NCBI GenBank assembly: GCA_963513935.1
Contig: OY740768.1
Location: 65,576,786-65,640,785 of the forward strand
Direction: 5' to 3'
Source: Aphrophora alni
Taxonomy: Eukaryota > Arthropoda > Insecta > Hemiptera > Aphrophoridae
DNA: 64,000 bases
The stretch's first letter is position 1. Each line of letters begins with the position of its first letter. Below are positions 11,815 through 23,322 of the stretch, piece by piece. The notes under the pieces are model-generated. The model saw only the letters and a program-made list of their open reading frames with translations, was not told the DNA's origin and ran no database searches. The position numbers and the translations under genes are program-made.

Positions 11815-11975
11815 TTTGTAAAATTGAGCCAGGTTCATAAAATCATGTAAAGTCGTGCTCGGAAAATTGAGTCGAGCTCAAAGAATCAATCCAGGCTGAA
11901 AAAATCGAGCTGGGCTCGAAAAATCGAGGGCTTGATTATTATAAAGCTGTTGGCTCAAAATTTTGAGGGCTCACC
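11815..11975 (+). repeat. Degenerate GAGC/GCTC repeat, clearest copy
   Basis: Successive units GTAAAATTGAGCCAGG, GGAAAATTGAGTCGAGCTC, AAAAATCGAGCTGGGCTCG and AAAAATCGAGGGCTTG give a period near 18-22 bases. The units are imperfect. Same family as 10310-10440 and, reversed, 7330-7490. Confidence 0.5.
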
Positions 11976-13219
11976 CATTCCTATAAGTTATGAGCACTAA
12001 GAAATCATGTAAAAGTAAATAAACAATTCAAAACACAACATGTCAGCTGTAGTTTATATTTATGTCAGCTAATTATTTGTTCGTTAAAATATAACCAACT
12101 GACTGGAATATTCGTCTGACAATAATACTGTGTTTAAAATAAATCAATTTAGTTTATTTTATTCTGTCAGATAGAAGCACATGACGGTATTATATGATGC
12201 ATACACAGTATGTACCAATGCGTTTGGTGTATACAGTACAGATTGAGATTAACACATTCAAGGGTTAACTCATTTCATTTCATATATTTGTTTTCTAAAA
12301 TTCTCAATAAAAAGTGTTTAGTAACAACATCACTGGTAAATGTTTTAATGGCCATGCATTGCACTTTTATAGCATCGTCTACTTAGCCACAATTCTCTAC
12401 GAAAGAGAACATAAGATGGTAATCTAATATTTAATAACTTAGCATGGAAAAACTAAAGCACCCAAAAAACCACTATAACCCTATATTGTTACAAAAACAA
12501 TATTAATTGAGAGAGACCAAACATGATTTACAGATAAAGCTAGTTTTCTTTAATTGCCCTTCTCAGATGAAAATATGTTTTCTATAGTGCACACAACATG
12601 GTAGAGAGGAAGAAGAAAATTCTTTACAAAAAGGTATTCTATTAAAATTTTTATAACCACTGTATCACTGAAAAACACAGATTACAACTGAGTAAGAATG
12701 AAAATTAATTAGTCATACCAGAATAATTATTGATATTTAATTCAATTCTTACAGAGATATTTCACAAAATCAATTTAGAAATGATTTATTATTTCGAATC
12801 TATTGTTTTAACAATTCAGTTCATAGCAACAATTCATTGATAACACTTAAAATAAAATTATTCCATATCATAGTACATAGACAAATAATAATCACACATA
12901 GTTAATTATTATACATTCTTGTACATTAATTATCAGTTTGGGAGAAAAAGATTAATAATTGTTGTTTTTGATACTAGGTTTATGCAAAATTTAACTAAAA
13001 TTCACCGTTAGAGCCAATTATGAAAAAATTTAAGTTATTTGTCTTGTTCATATGACAATTATCCTGAATTGTTGTCCCTTTCTGTCCTTAAATAACATTA
13101 TATAACACATTTTACTAAATCAGTTTATCACTTTGCCTATAGATGAGTACATAGATAGGTAGTCTTTAAAACATTACCTAAGAGACCTCAAATCAAGATA
13201 GAATAAAAGTACCTTAGTT

Positions 13220-13320
13220 TATATCTGTCACGTAACCACTTTTATTCTGTTTTTAAATTTTGACATGTTTTGAGACTTCTATCCCATCATCAAATAATTC
13301 AAAAACACTCATCTGGAGTC
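13220..13320 (-). repeat. Hairpin plus AAAAC plus AATAAA element end
   Basis: On the minus strand a TTTGATGATGGGATAGAAGT segment runs into CTCAAAACATG and, 20-30 bases later, AATAAAAG. The layout (GATGA, short stem, AAAC, poly-A signal) matches the other Penelope-type 3' ends in this window. No coding sequence is attached. Confidence 0.4.
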
Positions 13321-14857
13321 GTTAATACATTAACATTAATGTGTAACGTTCACAATTTTGATATCTTTATGTTAAGATACATTTGATTGAGAGAAATTAA
13401 ATTAATTACAAGTAATGAGAGTAATCCATAAAGGTAATAAAATTGTAAAATGTTTTATTGTATGGATTATTTGTGTACAAAGAACGATAATAAAAAGTTG
13501 AATTTAGACATACAGGATTTCAGAATGGTTAAACTTATAGAACAAAGTATGTGTGTTATTTAGAAAATTTATAAAAAATTATTAGTTTAGAATTTCATAA
13601 TCAAAATAACTATAATAAAATTAACTAAATTGGTATGTTTAATGGAATTGAGAAACAGTTATTGTGGAAGTGCTTTTGAATGAAGTTGTCATAAATGGAC
13701 TGCACACTATAGACCAATGAAAAGATAGATAGAAGAAGTGGGGGAATGTACAAGCGGTTCTAGCAAGAACGAGGAGTCTCTCGCCATTATGATGAAGGAA
13801 CAGAGCGTCATGTAGACGGTTAGATCAACAGTAAGGCTGATCACCTGAAATATATAGTGCAACGATCAATTCATATTCCATGGTTTGATACTTTTATTTA
13901 ACCTTGTATCTAAAACTAAATTCGGTGCAAAGTTACGCCTTGGTATAGCGTTAATAGTACATTATAATTGGTATTTAATGTTTTAAAAAATAGAGACAAT
14001 CAGTTTAAAATATGGTGTCGTAATGTAAGACATTGGTTAATAATAGCTAACTGAATTGTTTGAATTTTGAATTTGATCGTAAAGACTATTTGTAACATGA
14101 ACTATTTGAACTTTAATTTTGAATTTAATATTGTAAATACTTGTAACAAGAACTAATATTTAATTTTTATGAAACCAATGTCTAATAATTAGTACACTCT
14201 ACATATTTTAGAGAAAGTTAAGCAAAATGGCTTGACTAGATGTTGTTAGAACTTTTTAATAAATGTATGTTTTATTGCAGAGGTTTTCATGATCATTTTG
14301 CGTTATCAAGTACATTTTCCCGTAATTCACGACCCAAGGTAAAAAAGAGTAAATTTAATTAGTGTTTGTATTTTTATCACAAAATGACGCTCAACAAGTA
14401 AAGTAAATTCATCTAAAGTAAAATAAATGTAATAATATTTTTTCTTTACCAAAATTAAATTATTACAAATGACATAAAAACTACAATATACAGCAACACA
14501 TTTACGGAAATTTGTAGGTCTTTTGTAAGAAAACATGTGGCTATCGAACAACAGCTTGACTTTTAAAATAGAAGAAAAGAAGTCACGTACGGATAAAGAA
14601 CTTTATTCTATTCAATTAGTGACCTGGATCCTAAAAAAATAGTTCATTATCAAAACAGATATTTCTGCAAAAATCTCAAAAATTGGATTTCTTTTTATTA
14701 GGCCCATAGTATCACATCACTTTACTAGAAAAGACATATGTATAAGTTAAAAATTTACATTTCTCTGGGCAAATTTTAAGAAGATTGGTGTTTTTATTTT
14801 TAAATATATCTAATAAATAAAAATAATAAAAATAAACTTTATTAAAAAGTAACCTAC

Positions 14858-15051
14858 TGTAGGAGCACACAATAATAAATTCTCATCAGATTCTAGTGCA
14901 GTCTTATACAGTCTACTTTGAATTCGATTGAGAGTTTTAAAATCTTCAAAAGCAGGTTGAACATATTTAGGAAGTTTGTCTATTTGAAAAAGTGTTTCTT
15001 CAGGGCTAAAAGGCTTTGGCTTCAGTGCAGGCACATGTACTTCCTCATATC
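14858..15051 (-). CDS. SNRNP200: Brr2 exon 8 (residues 448-512), helicase entry
   Basis: Starts after TTTTTTCAG and encodes [30 protein letters not shown] (the Q-motif-like segment ahead of motif I) and ENLLLCAPT, the first half of Walker A. Donor is ACA|GTAGGT. The VPALKPKPF segment links the N-terminal region to the helicase core in this family. Confidence 0.96.
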
Positions 15052-16653
15052 CTGAAAAAAAAAATTATTATTTTCTCAACCAATAATTTATAAAATCAAA
15101 GATACACTAATTAATAACAATAGATATTTATTATTAAAACATTTATTTACAATAATTGTCTACTTAAAAATATCAGTGATTATTGTTATTATCATTTTAC
15201 AACCAAACATTTTTTTCCAACAAAATTGTGGTAACGAAGCGTTTGCTATGACCAAAAGATATTATACTCAAATCTAAAGTTAAAAACAAAAATAACTAAT
15301 GAAAAGAGTTATTAGAAAAAATGAAACATTGTAGATTAATTAAGTACAATTTATTTTACTAATTAGTAAATTATTATATTATTTATTATTACTAATTAGG
15401 CTAATTATTATAGTACAGAGGAGGATGAAAAATAGACATAATTTATTAACCCTCAAATTGGCAATGCTAAAACCCCCTGTTGACGGGCCATTTTTAATGC
15501 ATTTTTAATACTTTTATTAAAAATTCACAAAAAATAGTTATCTTATCTGAAACTAAACTTATAAAATACATTTTTTTTCAGAACTGTCTATAGAATCCAT
15601 ATATATAAAAGAAGTTTTTTTGTAAAATTAATTGAGTTAGTATATCAGGAATCAAAAATGTTGCTGTAAGCGAAGCTAAAATTGTAACACCTGAATTGAA
15701 ATGTACAAAATATTTTGTAATTTTTCCAAGATATTATCATTTACAAGTTTTATCATTATTTGTCAAGATTCTGGAAAAAAAAAAAATTATCTAATTGTTA
15801 TTAGAACATTTAAAAAAAAAAACTACGCTTATTTTTAGAAATTCCTCAAAAATATAAATATTATTTAAATCAAACTTATAAAATATAATTTTTTTTATTT
15901 TTAGAAAGATGTGTAGACTGAATATATGTTATGGAAAAAGGCCTTCCAAAACTTCAGTTTGACTATTTGACTATCGATATGTCACGATTTATTGTGTGCC
16001 TTTATAGCTCGGCTATCTTCGGCAAAATCTTCGCTAAATGTGCTTCACAGATAACTTTCCATTTCTTCCTGTGCATATAAGTTACAACATGTTTAAAAAC
16101 ATAGATGAAATAGGAAGAAATTTATATCTATCAGATAGAGTCAAGGTTTAGTAGACTAAGCTAAATTAAGAACTTATAAAAAATCAACAAATGTAACATA
16201 TGTTTGAGACAAAATGTCGACTCGCCTACGCTAATCATGTGAAGCTGTGTGCAACAGTAAATTCGTTTCATCGAATTTAAACGTATTATATACTACATAT
16301 TTTAGACTTTTAGTTGCATCAAATTGCAAGTTCAGATCTTTAGCTTTCCATTGATGCCAAATTTATTGCAATTAGTTGATTTTTAGTGAGTGAAAGTTTG
16401 AACGGAAAGTGAGGTTATTTCCTAGCCTTTATAGTGTTCTGCCACTTCCTGGTAGGGAAAAAGTCGCTGTAACAGCACGGGTGTGGCGTTATAGCAGTTC
16501 GAGGTTTAAAAGGACAAAGATTATCAATTTAGTTTTAAATTGTAATATTTTTAAGAAAAGTAATAATACTAAACAATGGTAATTTGTACTAATGTAGTTA
16601 ATAACTTTAAAATACTATACTTTGAGTAGATGCCGAGAACGACATTGGCTTAC
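15052..16653 (-). other. Brr2 intron 7 (1,602 bp)
   Basis: Donor AAAG|GTAAGC, acceptor TTTTTTCAG. About two thirds is the probable TTAA-flanked element at 15450-16505. No gene is visible. Confidence 0.9.
15450..16505. mobile_element. Probable piggyBac-type MITE (1,056 bp)
   Basis: TTAA occurs at 15446-15449 and 16506-16509. The inner ends are CCCTCAAATTGGC on the left and ACCTCGAACTGC (reverse complement) on the right, a short imperfect inverted repeat. The right 500 bp are GC-richer than the intron. No transposase is encoded. The ends are diverged and TTAA is common in AT-rich DNA, so the call is moderate. Confidence 0.5.
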
Positions 16654-17019
16654 CTTTTCTTTGTTTACGGAAAGATCCATCTGGTAGCTGACAACGTTTA
16701 TTAGACATAAAATGTGATCCCTGAGAAAAGATGAGATCTTCAAGATCAACCAGCTGTCGAACTCCAGGTACAACGCCTCCTACTTCCCCATTAACTGCAT
16801 CATCAGACACTTCTTTCCTGCGAGAAGCTCTAGAAGTACTGCTTTCATCCATTCTGTCTACGGAGGAATTTCCACCGCCTCCTCCTCCATCATCATCACC
16901 TTTCCCTGTCTCTAATTGACGTAGAATCCTTGACAAAATAGCATCACTATTCATTTCATCACGCAGTCTTTGTCGTTCTAAGTCACTTTGAGAAGAAGCC
17001 AGTAAAGTACAATACAGAA
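16654..17019 (-). CDS. SNRNP200: Brr2 exon 7 (residues about 326-447)
   Basis: Begins TTCTGTATTG after TTGCAG, completing the PWI-like domain with LYCTLLASSQSD. It then has a low-complexity acidic and Gly-rich linker (GKGDDDGGGGGG), and ends with VRQLVDLEDLIFSQGSHFMS and KRCQLPDGSFRKQRKG. These last segments are conserved in Brr2 and precede the helicase core. The linker is the least conserved part of the coding sequence seen here. Confidence 0.96.
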
Positions 17020-18585
17020 CTGCAACCAAATATTATAATAATTAGAAAGATAAACTTCATATTGTTATATTTTTCCTTTGGTTTTTTTAAAGGCGAAAAA
17101 CCTCTCTGTTATCATCGCTTTATATAAAAAAAGAAACTATTATAAAATCCCTAGCTGTAGAACACCCTAATAGCACCACTATCGAAAGATAACAAGAGGT
17201 GGTTTAGAGGCACGGTAGGAAAGATGAAATAGAGGGTTCTAATTCAACTACATGAAGAAAAGTATACGGTCCATATGATAGAGTGCGACATCTGTCATTG
17301 AGATGCGGAGTTGTCTCTGGGCCAGTTGGTGTAGTGAGGGAAACACATAGATCAGTCTTGCAGCGAGTTTTGTACTGTGTTTCGTAGTTATATGTAGATT
17401 TCAAAAATATTGGTTTGTTGTGTTGTGATGTAAGGTGAAAACATCAGGAAGAAAGTTGGTGGGAGTAAAGTCACCTGAGTCAATCTCTCGAAATCATATC
17501 AAATGTGAATAGTTTTATGAAACAAGAAGCCGAGAATAGAGGAGCTATTTATTTAAAAAAAGTTCAAACATGCATAGCACAAGCAACTGGTGTTTCCTTT
17601 AGATTCATAAATTTTAAAAGAAGAAAAGGAATGTTTGTAGGCTGGTAGGTTTATGGTATAATACACCTAATAAAAGAAGGAGGAAGAAAATAATAACGAC
17701 CATTGACAACTTCGATATATGTCTAGTGAGAAGGACTGTGAATGTATTACACATAACGGAAGGTCCCACTTTAATGTCCTTACTTAGGGTTTTAAATGAA
17801 AAAAATAAATAAAAAAAATCACTACAAATAAGCCCCTGAAGAAGCATACTTTTATAAACCTAATACAACAATATTGATTAATACGTTTTTAACAGTGATG
17901 GCTGGTGGATTCAAATCTGAGGGAAGGCCAGAAAGGTAGAATGGTTTGAAGCAAACAGCCACTGAAAAACTCCTCAAACCTTCAGAAGATCACTTTAGTG
18001 AGTATGGGTTTGGTAATCCTGAGGTACTCTAGCTGGATTTACAAATTTTTCGTGTAGTTTTGGGTTAGATCCTCCTCTTTCATTATTTCCTATAAGGTCT
18101 CTCTTGACCACCTCCTGTTCTTTTCCAGCCCTGATGTTATTTAGAGTATAAAAGGGCGGGTTAGGGGTATTTGATAATTTTTCCCCCCTCTTTTTTATAA
18201 GATGATGACGACTAAGACGCTTTTCCTTTTCAAACAAGAAAAAAGCTTGCTAAATTCAAATTTCCTTTTTATAAACAATACATAAGATGTTTCGTAAAAC
18301 ATGAAAAATTAATTTGCATCTAATGAAATATTCTGTACGTTCAATCCCAAAAATAGTATTATAAAATTTACGAAATCATATAAAATTTATAAATCATATA
18401 ATTTCAATTATCTAACAATAAGTTGAAATACAATAATATACTAATTAAAGTTATATAAAGAATTTAAAATTATTTTTTATTCTGGTTTAATTTCAAAATC
18501 ATTACAAAAATTACAACAAAATTCTTTGGATGCATCAACAATGTTAAGAAAATTCTATATTTATCATTAGAAACTACAGACTTAC
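17020..18585 (-). other. Brr2 intron 6 (1,566 bp)
   Basis: Donor A|GTAAGT after exon 6, acceptor TTGCAG. The middle part (about 17150-18200) is GC-richer than the flanks and holds several short spurious ORFs. No recognisable element or gene. Confidence 0.85.
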
Positions 18586-18832
18586 TCATCTGACGATGTT
18601 TCTTCAAAAGTTTAATGAAGTCAAAACAATCATAGCCTAGCAATAGCACCAACTGATTTTCACAGTCTCGATCATCTCCTGCATCTCTAAGTACTGCTAA
18701 TACTTCTCCAGCTTTAGCTTGTGAAACCATTGCATCATCGTAAAATTTGCTTAGCCGCCGCTGTAGCCAATATGCATCAATGTCCAATGGATGTAAAGAC
18801 TTTTCTTTTTTGGTTTCTTCACCACCTCCAAG
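18586..18832 (-). CDS. SNRNP200: Brr2 exon 6 (residues 244-325), PWI-like domain
   Basis: Opens after TTCTAG with [10 protein letters not shown] and carries [20 protein letters not shown] and [20 protein letters not shown], the helical PWI-like domain of Brr2. It ends HRQM plus one base before GTAAGT. This domain binds inside the U5 particle and modulates the helicase. Match to the metazoan protein is close throughout. Confidence 0.97.
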
Positions 18833-18970
18833 CTAGAAAATAAGGATTATTTATATCTGTTAAAAAAGGAATGATTGACATTGGAAATAAATTCAAAACA
18901 TAAATAAAAATTCTGATTTTAAAGTTATAGATCATTCATATTATGGATAAAGTTTATTCAGACAGTTGGA

Positions 18971-19040
<70 letters not shown>

Positions 19041-20100
19041 AACCAAAAACTAATACACAAATGATGGAAAATATCCGAATGAACTATATCAATTAGTAAT
19101 CAGAATTACAAGAATGAAATAACTATTATAGATGAAAGTATGTGATTTTAATCAGACTAACATTAAAATACAATTATTTAAGAGCAGTGGTTTAACTTTT
19201 TTGAAATGCCTTTGAGTATTTATAATTATTACTCTTCAATTATCAAGAAATATTATGAAATCCCAAATATGTTTTCCCTCTGTACAATCATTAATGTACT
19301 TTTATGATTTTTTTTCATGATTTTTGTCTTTCTATAAAAATATGAACGAATTATTCAAGACGAGCTGCATTGTGAAAATTAATAATTAATGATTAAGCTC
19401 AAAACATGCACATTGGTGTCATCTTATTGTTGATGTAATCTGCAAAATTGTAGAATAATTTATTAGATTTAGTTTATTGAATGTAGTTTACTTTTTTGAA
19501 ATAAAATTACAACTTAAAAGCATTGAGAATGTAGAAAATTTTATATTAACGTCGGCCTAATAATTTTAAGTTCAAATATTGCTCTTCTGAAGGGAATCAT
19601 TTTATTATAGTATGAAAAAGCAACTATAAAGAATAAAACATTTATTCTGGTTTAAAGTTACAGTATTAGACAATTATTGATAATAGGCACTAGTTAGTAT
19701 TATTGACATTATTTTATTAAAACTAACATTGTTGAGGCTCTGATCTGTAACCCCACAATTGTACATAACTTGATTGGAATGTGCAGATTCTGCAGAATAA
19801 GCATGCATACCATTAAGCCTTCAGAGAGATGCTTTGGAGAGGGAAAGTGATTCTTGTTGGGGACATGGAGCAGCAAACATGTACTGCAAGGGCTTAATTC
19901 TTACCAAATTCTATTATGTAACCAAACAGTGTTGAGTGATAGTTTTTGAGAATGGTGAGTGTGATTAACTGTGTATTCAAAATCAGTTAATAAAAATAGT
20001 TGAGTATAAAGTTGACAACGCACTTGACATCCTCACAGATAATAAATAAATATTAATAACATGATACCTAAATTAAAATAAAATGAATAACATAACGTAC
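18833..20100 (-). other. Brr2 intron 5 (1,268 bp)
   Basis: Donor AAT|GTACGT, acceptor TTCTAG. It contains the TG/TA microsatellite at 18971-19035 and a short match at about 19055-19080 to the arm of the 495-868 inverted repeat. Otherwise featureless AT-rich sequence. Confidence 0.9.
18971..19035. repeat. (TG)n(TA)n microsatellite
   Basis: A short TG run followed by more than 25 TA units. Simple sequence in intron 5. Confidence 0.95.
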
Positions 20101-20255
20101 ATTTTCAGCATGTATTGCAGTGTTTAGTTTTGCTTCTTCACCTTCTTCTTCCATTTCTTCTCCTTCTCTCACTTCTCCATACATATCTTCATCATCTTCT
20201 TCTTCAGATTCTTCAAATTGAACATTTATACCATATGTTTCATCTATGTTCTCAT
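20101..20255 (-). CDS. SNRNP200: Brr2 exon 5 (residues 192-243), acidic segment
   Basis: After acceptor GTTTAG it encodes ENIDETYGINVQFEESEEED followed by a Glu/Asp-rich run and ends AIHAEN|GTACGT. The DENIDETYG motif and the acidic stretch are conserved in Brr2 between the PLUG and PWI-like domains. The acidic run explains the repetitive GAA/GAT codons. Confidence 0.95.
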
Positions 20256-20668
20256 CTAAACAACAACAAAAGGCAAAATTTTAGTCTTTTGTTGACAATG
20301 TTCTATCAGTATTATAAAACATTTGATTTGTAAAGAAAATAGCTGTATTTTTCTCTCATGGTTAAGAATATATAGCCAGCAAAAGAGGTTTGAAAAACCA
20401 TTTTAGCATGTATATTATTATACTGAAAATGGACATTTATTTTAATTAATTTGAGCAGTAAATAATAGATCTGCAAAAAATCAATCTAATTTTCTCAATA
20501 CATATAATATTATAATTAGCAATAAAGTGTAATTGATGAATTGCATTATACATAGTTTGTATGTGTAGGTTAGTTTGCAACATAAACCTAACCATAAATG
20601 TAAAAAAAAATAATTGAAGACTAAGTAAGAAGCATCCAAGTCATAACTTCATTGGTTATGTTACTAAC
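20256..20668 (-). other. Brr2 intron 4 (413 bp)
   Basis: The shortest intron in the window. Donor G|GTTAGT, acceptor GTTTAG. Nothing else seen. Confidence 0.9.
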
Positions 20669-20861
20669 CTGTTGTCTGCACTTTTTCTTCAGTTCCAAAA
20701 TCAGTAATTTTTTTGCCAAGATTGACAAGCAATGCAAATCTTTCTTCTGCCAAACCTCCAAGAAGCTGTTCTGTTTCTACTTTTTTTTCTTTCTCTTTTA
20801 AGCGGTCATTTTTTAAAACTGCCAAAACTTCATCTGCAGCACCACATAGAATGTCTCTGGG
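20669..20861 (-). CDS. SNRNP200: Brr2 exon 4 (residues 128-191)
   Basis: Begins CCC after TTTCAG and encodes [19 protein letters not shown], then [13 protein letters not shown]. The [13 protein letters not shown] segment belongs to the PLUG region that packs against the N-terminal cassette. Ends with one base of a split Asp codon before GTTAGT. Confidence 0.97.
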
Positions 20862-22562
20862 CTGAAACAATCATTACAGTTTTAATAACAAAGAGTTTTC
20901 TCATTAAAAGTTTCAATAACAAACTGTAAAATTTGAATTCATTACAATCTAAGTTTTGAAACCTCTTTTCACATATACAAATTGAAGGTCTTGCTGTCCA
21001 AATTTGTGAAAAGAAGAAAACATGTTTTTAAATTGACCCCGTCCTTAAAAAATAGATGGAAATGAACAAGTTGATGACAAAGCAAAATATAATGCAAATT
21101 TCACTTGTTGTACCTCCTCAACATTCACAAAAAAAGTTCAAAATTGCAGCATCCAACAGGCTACAAACAGAATGCTTTGGACGATGGAGAACTGGAAAAA
21201 TCTCCAGTTTAGAATTCAGTCTGGGCCCACAGACTCCACATTTTACAGTGATGTACCAAGAGTACAACCACATTTGCTGCAGATCTCGAATTGGTTATAA
21301 ATATAAATATTTATGTTAATAAATGCTCTATACGCCTCATGGTCCAAATTTTATATAGTCTCAGTTTAAAAATCGTTGAACAAGTTCAATAATTAGAAAA
21401 ATATTGGTTAGTATTTTTTTAAAATATGGTTGATTTTAAATTTCAAACGTTTTAAAAATAACATTTAACATGTAAGCCCTACAACATCTCTATAACCCCT
21501 GTAGGTTATGTAACAATGTGAAAAATTAGAGTTAGAATTTAGAGTTTACTATTCAAATTAAATCTTCAAAGGTAATAGTAATAACAATAATTAGGATATG
21601 TATTTTGAAAAATATGTATAATTTAAATGATTTTATGTCTAATAAACCTTTATGTTAATTTCAGCTACAAGTGTTTTCATTGATCAAATCCAATTTCACT
21701 GTAAGTACACTTTTAAAAGAACTACACCCTGAGATTTAAATAATTAAATTCATTTTTTTTGTAAATTGATGTTAACACATCTGGCGCCCTAAATTGCTGT
21801 GCAAATAATTAAAATAAACTTTAAATTCATCTTTTATATGGTAATAACGAAATACAAGAACCCTTCAGGTTCACATAATTTTTTTTTTTTTTTAAATAGC
21901 TTCATTTATCTTAGAAGGCTAAAATTTTGAATTATTACAGTTATCTTGTGTAAGTTTAAAATCTGTATCTAATGATTAATATTTCAGAATAGTAGCCAGT
22001 ATATTTTGAAACAGTCTTCCAGTAGAGGATACGTCTTACCTACATTCTACATAAGACTACAACAGTTTATTTTGTGTACCATAGTGATCAGCAAATATTA
22101 ATACCAAGGATGAAGTCGGCAAAAAAGGGGATACTAAAAAAAAAAAAAAAATTTGCATGTTTTATTAACAGCAGATATTTCTTGTTGAAACTCCATATTA
22201 AGGATTAAATAAAGCAATAAAGCTAGAGTTTCAAAATTATTTTAATAATATAAAAAAGCTACAATTTTTTCGCCTTGCGGCATCACCGGGTATCTGTTGC
22301 TTTATTTAATCCTAAAATTTGCATGTAACTAATAAAAAATATCATGTTACATCTGCTGCATGATTGAGTGGTTTTCTACACTTCAATGTTTTAAATACTA
22401 CCAGGAACAAGAAAAGTGAGACAAAAGCAGGAGGTAGAATTCTTCACTGTATAGTCAACATATAGAAAGTTTACTAGCTATAAATAATTGTAGAACTTTT
22501 ATTATTTACTACTTTCAGAAATGATCCAATTAACAGTTTAAAAATCCTGAATGTTAAAAGTA

Positions 22563-23322
<760 letters not shown>

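Larger units (their letters stand above)
11182..14857 (-). other. Brr2 intron 8 (3,676 bp)
   Basis: Separates APT from GAGKTN within the Walker A motif; donor ACA|GTAGGT, acceptor ATTTAG. It holds a Tigger-like end (about 11630-11775), a GAGC repeat (11815-11975) and a hairpin-(A)AAAC end on the minus strand (about 13220-13320). From 13680 to 13900 the composition is GC-richer, but no element or gene could be recognised. Confidence 0.9.

Noticed and set aside
21056..21319. 87-codon plus-strand frame in intron 3
   Set aside because: No family recognised and no splice or promoter support; probably chance.
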